Part shown: positions 12,261 to 24,617 of the stretch, in pieces
Layout of the letters: the number at the start of each line of letters is the position of its first letter
Numbering within the stretch: the first letter of the stretch is position 1
Assembly (NCBI GenBank): GCA_029747015.1
Contig: JAKOGI010002227.1
Coordinates: 60,001-124,000, forward strand
DNA length: 64,000 nucleotides
Direction: 5' to 3'
Source: Carnegiea gigantea
Taxonomy: Eukaryota > Streptophyta > Magnoliopsida > Caryophyllales > Cactaceae
Notes under the pieces: model-generated
What the model was told of the DNA's origin: nothing
Databases searched by the model: none
What the model saw: only the letters and a program-made list of their open reading frames with translations
Translations under genes and position numbers: made by a program

Positions 12261-13773
12261 TTAGGTTGTTTTCACCAAACCTAGTTCAAGTCTATTTCTC
12301 TCAAATTGATCTCTACCTAGTGCCTTAGTGAATATATCAGCAATTTGATTTTCTGCGGTACAAAAATTCATTGAAATCAAACCCTTTTCAACATTATCTC
12401 TCAAGAAATGATGTCGAATGTCAATATATTTTGTTCTTTTATGTTGACACGAATTTTTGACAATGTTAATTGCACTAGTGTTATCACAAAAGATAGGAAT
12501 GCATCCAGTGTCAACACAAAAGTCCTTCAGTTGTTGTCTTATCCATAGCAATTGAGCACAACATGAAGCAGCTGCAACATATTCAGCTTCTGCTATGGAC
12601 ATGGCAACTAAATGTTGTTTCTTGGTTGCCCAAGATACCGAACAAGGTCCAAGGAAATGAGCCATACCTGAGGTGCTTTTCCTATCAACCAAGAATCCTG
12701 CATAGTCAGCATCAGCATATCCAACAAAATCAAAATTGCAACCTCTAAGATACCATAGAGCTAAATCAGGTGTATGCTTTAAATATCTTAGTATCCGTTT
12801 AACAGCCTTAAGATGAGTCTCTTTAGGGCAAGACTGAAAACGGGCACATAAACCAACACTGAAAACAATGTCAAGTCTACTAGCGGTGAGGTATAAGAGT
12901 GACCCTATCATGCCTCTATAGAGTTTCTCCTTAACTGAGGGACTCCCATCATCCATTACCAACTTGGTTGAAGGAGAAATGGGAGTATCTATGGGCTTGG
13001 CCTACTCCATTCCAAAACGCTTAAGTAGTTCCTTGATATACTTTTGTTGATGGATCATGGTGCCGTTTGCAGTTTGCTTGATTTGTAAGCCTAAGAAAAA
13101 GTTAAGCTCACCCATCATGCTCATTTCAAACTCACTCCTCATCATATTTGAAAAATCATTACATAGATCATGATGAGTTGCACCAAATATAATATCATCG
13201 ACATATACTTGGACAACCAACAAATGTTCCCCCTTAGATTTTAGAAACAAGGTATGTCTACCTTGCCTCTTCTAAATCATTTTCAAGTAAAAAGCTTGAC
13301 AAGCGTTCATACCAAGCTCTAGGAGCTTGTTTTAGACCATAAAGAGCTTTGTCAAGTTGAAAAACATGATCAGGAAATTCATTGTTTTTGAAACCAGGGG
13401 GTTGTTTGACATACACCTCTTCCTTAAGGTATCCATTTAGAAATGCACTTTTCACATCTATTTGATATAGCTTGATCTCCATATGGGCTGCAAAGGCTAT
13501 TAGGATACGAATAGCCTCAATTCTAGCAACTGGTGCAAGGGTTTCTTCGTAATCAATCCCTTCTTCCTGATTGTACCCTTGAACCACCAGCCGTGCCTTG
13601 TTCCTGGTGACTGTTCCTGACTCATCAAGTTTGTTTCGGAACACCCACTTGGTTCCAATGATTGTTCTATCTGCAGGTCGAGGTACAAGGTGCCATACTT
13701 TGTTCCTTTCAAATTGATGAAGTTCTTCTTGCATTGCTGTGACCCAATCTGAATCTGCAAGAGTTTCATTCAC
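12261..13773 (-). pseudogene. Element A pol, reverse transcriptase and RNase H part
   Basis: The reverse transcriptase begins near 13650 with [12 protein letters not shown] and continues through [20 protein letters not shown] and [15 protein letters not shown] frame change at about 13250-13258 precedes the catalytic block VYVDDIIFGAT (about 13200). The copia RNase H follows: LLYLTASRLDI, then YADADYAGF (about 12720), AEAEYVAAA and DIRHHFLRDNV, ending in DIFTKALGRDQF near 12300. One in-frame stop lies at 13002, between reverse transcriptase and RNase H. The YVDD residues and RNase H acidic residues are present, but the frame change and stop break the polyprotein. Confidence 0.9.
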
Positions 13774-13839
13774 ATTCTTTGGCTCAATGTTAGAGAGAAA
13801 CGCATAGAATGCATAAAAATTCTTAAGCTTTGACCTAGT

Positions 13840-15564
13840 TTACACTCCAGTATTAATATCAGACAAAATTTGCTCAAGAGGGTGCGAACGTTGGTGCTTC
13901 CATGGCCGTGGAGTAAGTGGATCCACTGACACATGCTCTACTCTAACTGGAACACTTGGAGACTCAGGCTCACAATCAGTGCCCGAGCCTGTTCCTGAGG
14001 AACCTGACTGGTGTTGTCCTGAACAGGGTTCAACGGTGTTTCCCCCTGTTTGGTTCTCACCTTGCCTGTCGTTCTGAGAAACACCTTCAGGAGTTATTTT
14101 CTCCATGGTGTTCTTACCTTGTCTATCTTGGAGCAACACTTCTTTTCGAGCAAGACCTAATTCAAATTCTTCCTCCTGTGCATCATTCTCACTCAACGAG
14201 TTAGATTCATCAAAAAGTACATGCACACTTTCCTCAACACTTAAGGTTCTTTTGTTAAACACTTTGTAAGCCTTACTGTGAGAAGAGTAACCAAGAAATA
14301 TTGCCTCATCACTCCTAAGATCAAACTTTCCTAAGGCATCCTTCCCATTATTATGCACAAAACACCTACAACCAAATGTTCTTAGGTCCGTAATGTTGGG
14401 TTTTCTGCCTTTGAAAAGTTCATAAGGAGTTTTGTTCAAAATAGGTCTGATCATGCATCTATTTATAATGTAACATGAGTTGTTCAATGCTTCTGCCCAG
14501 AAATTCCTATGAAGACCACTAGCAATGAGCATTGTTCTAGTCATGTCTTCTAGGGTGCGATTTTTGCGCTCAACCACCCCATTTTGTTGGGGTGTTCTTG
14601 GAGTTGAGAAGTTATGATCAACACCATGTTCATTACAATAGTTAATAAAACTTGCGTTTTCAAATTCAGTGCCATGATCAGATCTCAAGTTAATTAAAGA
14701 GTGTCCTACTCTCTTTTCAATCTTTTTGAGAAAGGCAATAAAATTCTCAAAGGTTTCACCCTTGGATGCCAAAAACAAGGTCCAAGTAAATCGAGAGTAA
14801 TCATCCACTACAACAAGCACATACCTCTTCCCACATCTACTTGCTATCCTCATAGGACCACACAGATCAATGTGTAATAATTCTAGAGGTCGGGTAGTGC
14901 TTACACACTTTTTCGATTTAAAAAAAGATCTGACTTGTTTGCCTTTTGCACAAGCTTCACATACCTTGTCATCATTAAATTTGATGGAAGGTAGTCCAAC
15001 AACTAGGTCTTTAGAAATAAGTTTGTTCAGAAGGGATAGACTTGCATGACCTAGTCTCTTGTGCCAGAGCATTACATCATCATTCAAGGCACTCAAACAA
15101 GTCAGATTGTTTTGGGGAAGTGTGGAAATACATACTTTGTAAACATTTTTGTGTCGCTTCCCCCTTAATACGACATCTCCTGTGTTTGAGTTTACAACCA
15201 AGCAACGTGTTGATGAGAACACTACTAGGTTATTTTTATCACACAGTTGGAACACACTAAGTAAATTATGCTTCAAACCATCAACTAAGTATACATTTTC
15301 AATCGAGTGGGAGTGGGACTCACCAATCTTACCTATACCGATAATTGTCCCAGACTTGCCGTTTCCAAATGCCACACTCCCACCATCCAAAGCTGTAAAT
15401 GAGAGAAAATTGGATTTTTCACCAGTCATATGCCTCGAACACCCACTATCAACATACCACAGCTGCCTGTTTTTAAGGTTGTTCTCTGGGCTGTTTGCCA
15501 GGTTGTTCCTTAGCCTGTTTGTTGGGTTGTTTGCTGGGCTGTTCTCTCTCACTTCAGCCTGCAA
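13840..15564 (-). pseudogene. Element A pol, protease and integrase part
   Basis: This is a 574-codon open segment. Aspartic protease has WYVDSGCSRHMTG (about 15455). The pre-integrase zinc region has HKRLGHASL (about 15060) and CEACAKGK (about 14960). The integrase core has IDLCGPMR (about 14870), LRSDHGTEF (about 14680) and TPQQNGVVERKN (about 14590), giving the D, D, E catalytic residues. It ends with FLGYSSHSKAYKVF and a low-complexity linker. The frame stops with TAA at 13840, inside the linker before reverse transcriptase, and reopens in the same frame. There is no credible ATG at the 5' end; the upstream boundary is the stop at 15571-15573. Confidence 0.9.
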
Positions 15565-15570
15565 AACAAA

Positions 15571-15573
15571 TCA
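15571..15573 (-). other. gag-pol boundary stop of element A
   Basis: An in-frame TGA follows the conserved GPKWIWVPKTNP end of gag. Just after it comes a pyrimidine-rich stretch ending in TTTTGCAG and then the pol frame. The related element at 46506-46508 has TAG at the equivalent place followed by TTTTACAG. It may be a real gag-pol boundary rather than decay; the mechanism is unknown. Confidence 0.5.
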
Positions 15574-15645
15574 AGGGTTAGTTTTGGGAACCCAGATCCA
15601 CTTGGGTCCCATTCTTTTAGACAGATAAATCTCATCTTTCCTAAT

Positions 15646-17328
15646 CTAGATTTGTTTTACATAACCTTCATTTCTTTTAATGGCATACCTTCTTGAAGGA
15701 CAAGTGTATCGATAATGACCGGTTTTACCACAATGAAAGCAAACAATATTTTCAGGTAATCCAACATACTTTTTATTGACTGGGTAAGAGGTCCTTTTAG
15801 GAGCAAAACCTAGTCCCTTTTTATTTTGACTGTGGTGAGCGTTTAGCCATTCAAGCACTTTTGAGGACTTGTTCCATAGCCTGTTTGTGGCGAGATCATA
15901 TTCCAATTTTTTTATTTTCGCCAACAGGTTCTTGTTTTCAGCAAGTAAGGACTCAACCTTTTCTTTCAACTCTAGGGATTCCTTTTCTGCTTTGGCTAAG
16001 GTAACAGAGTGAGTCTCTTCTTTCAAGATCAAGGATTCCTTGAAGTTTTGGTGTAAAAAGGATATTTTCATTTCAACCTCGAGTTTTTCACTCTTGAGGA
16101 TCTCATTTTCTAGTTCTAGGTCTCGGACATCTCTTTTCAATTCTGCACAAGTATCCATCAATGAATATAACAATTCTTCAAGAGTTGCCTTATTGAGACC
16201 ACGTACCTTGTTCTTGAGATCAGTAAGGCTGTTTGTTGACTCATCATCTGAATTCGTGTCACTTTGTGCCATGAGAGCTACAGCACCTTCATCAGTTTCA
16301 GACTCTTCTTCATCTTCAGAGGAGTCACCCCAGGCAGCCAACATTGCTTTCGAGAATCGTTTCCCAGAACTGTTTGTAGCTTGTTTTCTACCTTGTTTCC
16401 TGGGGTGTTCGTGCTCTTGCTCTTCTCGAAGTAAGGGATAGTTTTTCACTATGTGGCCTGTTTTGCCACATTTGAAACACCCGGTAAACTGTTCTCGGGG
16501 GGTGTTTCTGGTTTTGTTGAAATCCTTCCTTTTGTTGTTCTCTTTTACTTTCTTGAAGAACTTCTTGAATTTCTGAGTCATCAATGCCATCTCTTCTTCT
16601 TCAAGATCTGAATCATCATCTTCCAAGGTTTTTAAAGGAAGCCCTCGGTCTTTCTTAGCCTCCTCCTTCTGTTGAGAGTTTTTTCTCAGTTCATACGTTT
16701 GAAGATTTCCGATCAGCTCATCTAGGGTGATCTTGTTCATGTCTTTGGCCTCCTGAATGGCTGTCACCTTGGCTTCCCATGATTGAGGCAAAATCCTTAG
16801 GATTTTTCTTACCAACTCCTCAGTGGTGAAGGATTTTCCCAGAGATTTTAATTCGTTTGTTATGTGAGTGAAGCGAGTATACATGTCCATCACATTCTCA
16901 CGATCACCCATGTCAAACAGCTAATATTGCCTCATGAGTAGCTCAATGCGTGATTGTTTAACTTGACTTGGTCCTTCATGAGCTACTTGCAAGGCATTCC
17001 ATATTTCCTGAGCTGACTCACATTTTGAAATGCGAGTATATTCATCGTGTCCTAGGCCAAAGTATAATAGTTTCTTGGCCTTGGCATTCTTTTCCATCTT
17101 CTTGTAATCATCAGCATCAAACTCTACGGGTTCCTTGGGAACCTTCTTTCCATCTTCAAGTACTTTTGTGGGAACAAGGGGCCCGTTCTTGATGAGCATC
17201 CATAACTCGTAATCCTCTGCTTGAATATAGTTCTCCATCCTGTTTTTCCACTAACTATAGTGTTGGCCATTGAAATAAGGAGGTCGAGTAATGGATTGAC
17301 CCTCAAGTATCCCTTGTGGTGCACTCAT
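15646..17328 (-). pseudogene. Element A gag, interrupted by stops
   Basis: The gag frame starts with MSAPQGILEG at the ATG at 17328, some 55 bp inside the 5' LTR-primer site. It holds a copia gag core (ENYIQAEDYELWMLI, ELVRKILRILP), an acidic region, a zinc knuckle at about 16480 (CFKCGKTGHIVKNYP, last cysteine replaced by tyrosine), a long coiled coil at about 16220-15890, and a second, intact CCHC knuckle at about 15720 (CFHCGKTGHYRYTC). In-frame TAG codons lie at 17251-17253, 16921-16923 and 15646-15648. At the first and third, the related element at 40-50 kb has tryptophan. Two knuckles separated by a coiled coil make this gag unusually long. Confidence 0.88.
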
Positions 17329-17371
17329 CTTCACGGATCTCTCAAGGTGTTAGCCTTTTGAAAGAGAACAT

Positions 17372-17383
17372 GCTCTGATACCA
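17372..17383 (-). promoter_or_regulatory. Primer binding site of element A (tRNA-iMet)
   Basis: On the minus strand TGGTATCAGAGC lies two bases inside the 5' LTR. It is complementary to the 3' end of plant initiator methionine tRNA, the usual primer of Ty1/copia elements. Confidence 0.92.
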
Positions 17384-17385
17384 CT

Positions 17386-18965
17386 TGTTGAATTCCAAGA
17401 GTACACAACCACAAGAGGGGGGTGAATTGTGGTGGCCGATTTTCGCCAAATAACTGACAAACAGCCACAGCACTTGATTGCAGAGACTGTTCGTAAATCA
17501 CAAACAACCTTAAACCTTGTTTGCAGCGGTTGTTCCCAATTGGTTCAGTAGCGAAATTCAAAGTAATAAATGCGGAAATAAAGCACACACAATTTTTACG
17601 TGGAAAACACCTCTAGCCCAACTGAGGTGTGAAAAACCACGACCTACCTCGTGGAGGATTTAACCACTTCACTAACGGCTGAACACGTTACAAAAGTAAC
17701 ACTCCTTGTTACAACTTGTAACCCACGTAACCTTCTTCCTAAGACAGGTTACACCACGTCCAATCACACTATATTGGACACGTCCAAAGTCCACTCGACT
17801 ATAGACACACTCACTCACCTTCTGATATGAGAACAGGGGTACAAAACACCTTACTGGGGGTGCTTCTGACTTAAGTAGATGTAAGGTACAATGAAGTCCT
17901 ATTATGCCAATATATTGAAAGCTCAGTTAAGCACAAGCCTGTCACGGTTTTTCTCTTTGAAATGCAGCTTTTGGAAATCTCTTACTTCTTGTGTAAAAAC
18001 CGGATATCTAAATGGGAAAGAAGATTTCATTATTTAAACACACAAACCCAACGGCTAATACTTTCAAAAAGAATAACAAAATCTTCTAATATTAGCAACT
18101 TAGGGAGTTTCTTCATATAAGATTCCCAATGGCTAGAGAAGATAAGATTTTACTAAAATAAGGGAATTTGATTTTTCAAGGGATAAAAACTAATTACCCA
18201 CTAAATATAGCTGTGCAGATTTAGCCCAAAAAAAAAAGGATAAAGATTTCGGTTTCAAATTTGAAATCAATCACGGCCTAAAAATAAGGGATAAGAATTT
18301 TGAAAAGAGATCCTTAGCAAAAACGGTTTTACAATCTTTTTCAAATCAAAAATAATCCTTTTTAGAACTTAATTAGTTAGCCTAGGATTTCATAAAAAGA
18401 TCCTTTAGAGCTGGCATCCAACCAAAGGAAATTTACTGGTAAAACAGTCAGTCGAGGCTGCTGCAGTTTCAGGAACACCTTAGGTACCCTGTTTGCAGGG
18501 TTGTTTGGAAATTGGTGTTCCAAAGCAAATGTCAAAAACCGTTTTAAGAAGTGTTAAATTGAGACTTTCGAGATTGGCATATTAACAAGAGTGTAAAAGA
18601 TAAAAATTAAACCAAGCCAAGACTTCTTGTTGTAAGAATCAGTCATCTTGTTAAGAATAAATATGCTGCTCCAAACACCTTGGTCACCTTGATTCCTCGG
18701 GTGATCTTGTATAGCTGAATGTAAGAACTTGTTCCTTAAGACTTAGCCAACTATTTGGCGAGATTTGTTGTTTGCTGATCTTGTATCATTGAAACTTGGA
18801 ACCTGTTCCTAAGACTTGTTCTCAACATTTAGCATCCAGGTTAATACGAATATTACAAACAACAGTGTAGGCCATGTTTGGAGAGCTTGTTTGGAACAAT
18901 ATTACTTAGACAAATATGTTACACTTGGATTTGTTATCATCAAAACTAAATATAATTATGCAACA
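17386..18965 (-). repeat. 5' LTR of element A
   Basis: This 1580-bp direct repeat matches 7915-9492, with roughly 3% mismatches counted by eye plus a few small indels. In minus orientation it is the promoter-bearing LTR. A TTTAAATAATG stretch at about 18029-18042 could be its TATA element, which is weak evidence. Confidence 0.95.
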
Positions 18966-18970
18966 AACCT
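18966..18970. repeat. Target-site duplication AACCT (right)
   Basis: This is the right-hand copy of the five-base duplication described at 7910-7914. Confidence 0.93.
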
Positions 18971-19614
18971 TGTTCATGTGCCCACCCTAGCACCTTATAG
19001 ATAACCTGTAGATACTAAGAATGTGGCTTTGAGAAAGGAGATAGCAAGTAACAGCACTAAATTTCCTAAATCGCAACCGAACGATTCCGAAAAAGATGAA
19101 AGGAAAGCTTTCACCGATCTTCATGCTACAAAGTTGAACACTATATTTAGAACGAATGAATTCCTGAGGTGGCCACGATCTGAATAGGGCGGAGCCAAGA
19201 ATAGTATAGCTAAACCAAAAATGGTGCTTAAAGAACAGTAGAAGCACTCATATTTTGATCAAAAATCATAGCAAACTGGACAAAATGAAACATTTTTTTT
19301 CAGGTAGGAGTACAAATAGCAATCTATAGTTAAAGCTTAGAAAATAAGAAAATTATTTACCTCATCGTCGTAGAGAGAGGAAGCTGGATTGTTCACTTAA
19401 GTATATACGAACACCATGACTGCCGGCTGAATCCTAGGTTGAGCAAGTACCATCATCTTCGTAATCTCAAATTGCAGTGGCACAATGTAAATTGAAACCC
19501 TACATTTCTCAAACGCATGCGAAATTGATATAGATCTTTGTAACTATTTTCAGTGCGAAAAGCTGACTTAGATTTTCTGATAAAAGTCTTCAATTTTCGA
19601 GAATAGGCAATAGA
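18971..19614. other. Spacer between element A and CACTA element 1
   Basis: No gene or repeat was recognised. Removing the two neighbouring transposons joins this stretch to 6580-7914 on the left and 27591 onward on the right. Confidence 0.5.
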
Positions 19615-19734
19615 CACTACTAAAAAAGTTCAAATTAACGACGGACTTCAGCGAAGGAAAAAATTAACAGCAGATTTGGCAACAGAAATGGCGATTGAAA
19701 AATAGTATTACAAAAAACTGATATTGTGCGACAG

Positions 19735-19915
19735 ATATGGCAACGGATTAAATTTTCCGTCCCCATAATTGACAGTTGGCCACGGAAATTCCGTCGCCAA
19801 CTTGTAAGATTTTTTCCTGAAAAAATGGGAGACGGAATTTCCGTTGCCCAAAAAAAAATTTAAATTTTTTTTAAAAAACCGGGTTGGCGACGGAAATTCT
19901 GTCGCCATCCACTTA
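19735..19915. repeat. Left subterminal CGACGGAA repeats
   Basis: Several direct and inverted copies of a CGACGGAA(A)TT-type motif, some with one change, lie within 300 bp of the left CACTA end. The same motif is denser at the right end (27240-27575). In En/Spm such arrays bind TNPA; that role is inferred here. Confidence 0.75.
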
Positions 19916-20204
19916 TATGAAACCAGAAAGTTTCTGGTTTCATTTGCTGCAATTCGAAGAGAGAGAGAGGGAGTGGGCGATTCGCGAACCAAGCTCGGCG
20001 TCCGACCAGCGCCCCACTAGCCCACCGCCGGCCGTCCGCCGCCCCCCCGCCGCCGTCTATCACCCCTCCGCCGCCGTCTACCGTCGCCAGCCGCCCCGTC
20101 ACCGCCGATTTTTGGGTTGCAATTTGAGGTTATTTTGTCAACTAAGCTACTTGTAATTTCTATAAATTCTTGCATTACATTGTTAGAATTTCATATTTAG
20201 TTCA

Positions 20205-20660
20205 TATTTATGTTGAAGTGTGGTGTTTGTGTGAGGTTGTTGCTTTAATTTGATTCAAGATTGGGGTAAATGCGATTTAGGGTTTAGGTTTGGTAGTTTG
20301 AAGTTAAAGTTTGATATGTTGGTGGAATAAAATGGTTTAATTGATAATGTTATCGAAATGTGCTATTTGTGTGAGGTTATTGCTCAAATACGTTACGAGA
20401 ATTTGGTAAATGCGATTTAGGGTTGAGGTTTGGTAGTTTGAAGTTGAAATTTCATATGTTGGTGGAATGAAATGTTTTAATTGATGATGTTATTGAAATG
20501 TGGTATTCGTGTGAGGTTATTGATTTAATTTGGTTAGAGATTTTGCTCAATGCAGTTTAGGGTTTAGGTTTAGTGATGTGAACTTGAAAGTTGATATGTT
20601 GGTGGAATGAGATGCTTTTGTTTATAATTTTGTTCAAATTTGATATGTTGGTGGAATAAA
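20205..20660. repeat. 140-bp tandem repeat, about 3.2 copies
   Basis: The landmark GTGTGAGGTT recurs at 20229, 20369 and 20509, an exact 140-bp period. Each unit also carries TTTAGGGTT, GGTTTGGTAGTTTGAAGTT and ATATGTTGGTGGAAT (the third in altered form). A partial fourth unit ends near 20660. The array sits between the CACTA left end and the TNP2 start, in the promoter or 5' leader region. Confidence 0.88.
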
Positions 20661-20873
20661 GTGGTCAACAATGTATGAATCATTAGTTTTGTGATATTCG
20701 TGAGAATATAAGTATATTTGTCAAAATTTATAAGTTTTTTGTTTGTGTGCATGTGGAAATTTTAAAGTAAACATATATAATATATAATTGCATAATTTAT
20801 GTAATTATTATAATTTTGATTAAAATTAATTCTTAGCAAATACCTTATGTGGTTATTGTTATTTGAGCAGAAT

Positions 20874-23800
20874 ATGAATGGTCCTCCACATCGTAGGTGG
20901 ATGTATAATAGATTACTGCCTGATCATGGTGGCTATACGCAAGAATTTCTAGATGGAGTAAATCAATTAGTTCAATTTGCACGTACACAGATAGAGTTTC
21001 TGAATAGGGAAAAGGATAGATGTCTTTGTGCGAAATGTAGAAATAAGGTGTACTTAACACCTGCTGAGGTCAAGATGCACCTTATGTATAAGGGTTTTGT
21101 GCAAGGGTATTGGTTTTGGATAAGTCATGGGGAAATAGAACCTCAGCAATATGATTCTGGGTATTCAAATAGTAAAATTTTCGAAGTTGGAGGTTCAAGT
21201 CATGTTAATAATGACTACTCTGAATCCTACGTAGATCGGATAGAGGACATGGTTGATGATGCTATAATAGCAAATCAAAATGTAAGGGAAGAGGGGTCAA
21301 GCACTTCCCGAGAACCATTTTATAATATGGTTTAAGCTGCTCAACAACCCTTATATGATGGTTGCTCCACCCACAGTGAGCTATCTGTGGCGGTGAGACT
21401 GTTGAGTATTAAATCTAATCGTAATGTGCCTTAAAATTGTTTCAATGAAATTGTTCAATTAATGAAAGAGATGTGTCCCCCTAACAATCGCGTGCCAAAC
21501 AACTATGGGCAAACGAAGAAGGTTGTTAAAGATCTCAGTAACAATGTGGTCCAAATTGATTGTTGCCAGAAAGGTTGCATGCTATTTTATAAGAAGGACG
21601 CAAACCTGGATGCGTGCAGGTTTTGTAGGCATTCAAGATGGAAGAGGCAAAGGTCACATCAAAAGAATCAGAATCCATTACCATACTTGAGGATGCATTA
21701 CTTGCCGTTAAAACCTCGACTGCAGAGGTTGTACACATCAAGAAGTAGTGCAGAGCACATGAGATGGCATTGTGAACAATGACATGAGAACGGCGTTTTA
21801 TGTCATCCATCAGATGGAGCAGCATCGAAACATTTCGATACGAAGTACCCTCAATTTGCTGCAGAGCCTCGGAATGTGAGGCTTGGCTAATGTGCTGATG
21901 GATTTAATCCTTACACATTGTCTTCAAGATCATACTCCATTTGGTCGGTGGTCGTTACACCTTATAACCTCCCCCTTGAAATATGTATGGCCATACTGTT
22001 TATGTTCTTGACTTGTGTAATCCCCAAAAATTTCAAGAACAAGATAGATGTATATTTACAACCTCTTGTTGATGAGTTGAAAGAGTTATGAGATGTTGGA
22101 GTTGAGACTTATGACATTTCTACGGGGCATACATTTTAGATGAAGGCTGCACTTATATAGACCATCAATGATTTTCCCGCATATGGAATGTTATCTGGGT
22201 GGAGTACTAATGGCCAATTGGCGTGTCCCATATGTATGAAACAGTAAAAGGCTTTGAGATTGAGAAATAGAGGTAAATTCTCATGGTTTGACTGTCATCG
22301 GTGTTTTTTGCCAAGGAATCATGCGTTCAGAAGAAATAGAACAGCATTTAGGAAAGGCAGAACTGTTATAGGGGGTCCCCCTCGCCAACTATTTGGGGAA
22401 GAACTTTATACCGAGGTGGAAGATTACCCAATGATAACTACAAATGGTGACTTTGTCATACCAGGATTTTTAAGAAAAATGAGCACAACTGGACGAAGAA
22501 GAGGATATTCTGGGAGTTGCCTTATTGGCAACACCAACTGCTCTGCCATAATTTGGATCATTGAAAAGAACTTCTTCGAGAACATTATCAACACTGTTAT
22601 GGATGTTCATGGAAAAACAAAGGACAATGCCAAATCAAGAATGTATGTTGCAGAAATATGTGATAGACGAGAATTACATTTACATTCAGGCACAAGTGGT
22701 AAGCTGGTTAAATCAAAAGCGAAGTTCGTACTTCCTGTGGATAAATGAAGAGATTTGTGTGAATGGGTGAAGGAGCTTCAAATGCCTGATGGATATTGCT
22801 CTAACCTGAGGAATATCGTGGACCCTAATGAGGCTAAGTTCAATAACATGAAAAGTCATGATTGTCATGTGTTCATGGAGACTCTTTTACCAATTGCGTT
22901 TGGTGCGCTCCCAGATGATGTGTTGAAACCTCTTATTGAGGTAAGTCAGTTCTTCAAGAACTTATGCTCAACAACATTGCGGGAGGCTATGCTTGAGGAA
23001 CTACATCGCAATATTGCCATCACTTTGTGTAAGTTGGAAACCATTTTCCCTCCTGGCTTTTTCAATGTAATGGAGCACCTGCCAGTGCATTTGACAGAAG
23101 AGGCTCAACTAGGTGGTCCAGTACAATACCGATGGATGTATCCATTTGAGAGGTAAATTATACCATAATCGATGAAGGCTTATATAAATTCTTATATGTG
23201 GAATCATTTAGAAGTGAATGCAATTGTGAATTTGGTAGGTTATTTAGCCGATTGAAGAAAAAGATAAAGCAACAAGCGTGTCCTAAAGGTTCAATCACAG
23301 AAGCATACCTAGAGGCAGAGAGGACATTCTTCCCTTCCTATTACTTCGGCTCTAATGTGCCCTCCATGCGCACTAGGTGCAGGAGAAATGAGGATGACGA
23401 TGAACATATTAATCATTTTCCAACTCTATCCGTGTTCACACCATAAGGGACCGCTATTGGTAGGGAAAGATCAAGGTATCTCATAGATGCCAAATATGTT
23501 GCTGCCCATCTTCACGTGCTGTTAAATTGTGATGAAGTTAAACCTTATATAGGGTGAGTGGTATTTTTCCTTCCAATTGAGTTTATCATTCAGAGCGCAA
23601 GTATATTAATAGGCTTCATAAAATGTGATAGAATTTTCACAGAATAAGTGAGAACTGCATGTCCCAATGTCAGCGATGCAGATGTCGACACCATCATCGA
23701 AACTCATTTCGCAGATTGTTTTAGTGAGAATGTAAGTATTATAACTCCTTTATTTATAATTTTAATATAACAGTTAATCAGGTGCATTATATTAACTAAA

Positions 23801-24617
23801 ACCACATGTTATGTCACCTTAGGTGCATTATATTCAACTATTCGAGACCGATAAACATTACTACTTGAGCCAATTGGCTATGAAGCCAAAGCGGTATGTG
23901 TCGACATGGACGGCATATAGAGTAAATGGATTTAAATTTCACATAGAAACTCGAAGCATCAGGAAGAGAACACATAATTGTGGTGTTGGTGTTTGTGGCA
24001 CTAGGGAAGGCGATATTGAGAATGATTATTATGGTGTACTGAAGGATATTGTCCAAATTGAGTACGTAGGTGAACCACGTAAACGCTGTGTGCTCTTCAG
24101 TTGTGAGTGGTTCGGCCCAACATTGAATCGTGCGACACGATCTCATAAACTAAGCAACCTTATTGAGGTCCACCGTACAAGAAGGTACCGAATGTACAAC
24201 CCATTTATCTTCCCAAACACCGCATCACAAGTATGCTTCATGCTACATGCATATCGCTCAAGGGATAGGGCCAATTGACTTGTTGTCATACCAACCAAAC
24301 CAAGGGCGAGAGTGGATCAGCAGTACACTCTACCTACTGCGTACCAACAAACGGACGTGACGACTATCATCGAACCTGTGAATGATGCCATCCCTGCATC
24401 ATTAGTGGATGAAAGTGCACCACCAGAAGAGGTTAATGATGAAATAAGGTTTTCATTCATTCAGGGTAATGACGAGATAGATGAGGTAGAGAATAATGAG
24501 GGTGATGAAGAGGGGGAGTGGGATGATCGTAATGAAACAGATGAAGGTGAAGAAAATTTGCATTTGTATGATGATGACGACGATGACATTGATGATGATG
24601 AGGATGCAGATGATTGA
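20874..24617 (+). pseudogene. CACTA TNP2-type transposase (TNPD-like), decayed
   Basis: The transposase expected to cut and join CACTA ends in the nucleus. A TTTGAGCAG acceptor-like site precedes the ATG at 20874. The transposase-associated domain at about 20874-21130 has CAKCRNKVYLTPAEVKMHL and YWFWISHGE. The tnp2 catalytic domain is spread over about 21460-22750 (CRFCRHSRWK, FPAYGMLSGWSTNGQLACPIC). A DUF4218-type region is at about 22840-23450 (MKSHDCHVFMETLLPIAF, GSITEAYLEAE), a DUF4216-type region at about 23900-24250 (GVCGTREGDIENDYYGVL, FSCEWFGPT) and a very acidic tail at about 24420-24617. In-frame stops occur near 21335, 21780 and 22130, with frame changes near 22540 and 24230. All domains are in family order, so this is decay rather than truncation. 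Confidence 0.9.

Larger units (their letters stand above)
7915..18965 (-). mobile_element. Sirevirus-type Ty1/copia retrotransposon with env-like ORF (element A)
   Basis: A complete 11,051-bp LTR element in minus orientation. It has two 1.58-kb LTRs with TGTTG...CAACA ends, a 5-bp target duplication AACCT, an initiator-methionine tRNA primer site and a purine tract. The internal order is gag, protease, integrase, reverse transcriptase, RNase H, then a long extra ORF. The copia domain order, a long gag with two zinc knuckles and a 3' env-like ORF place it in the Sirevirus (SIRE/Maximus) group of Pseudoviridae. gag and pol carry nonsense codons and a frameshift, so this copy is not autonomous. 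The LTRs differ at roughly 3% of positions by eye, so insertion was fairly recent. Confidence 0.95.

Noticed and set aside
18029..18042. TATA box of element A as a separate promoter feature
   Set aside because: TTTAAATAATG is only a weak match in AT-rich DNA, so it is mentioned under the LTR rather than annotated on its own.
22254..22748. Separate plus-strand gene of 164 codons
   Set aside because: It continues the TNP2 transposase domain, partly in a shifted frame at its 3' end; not an independent gene.
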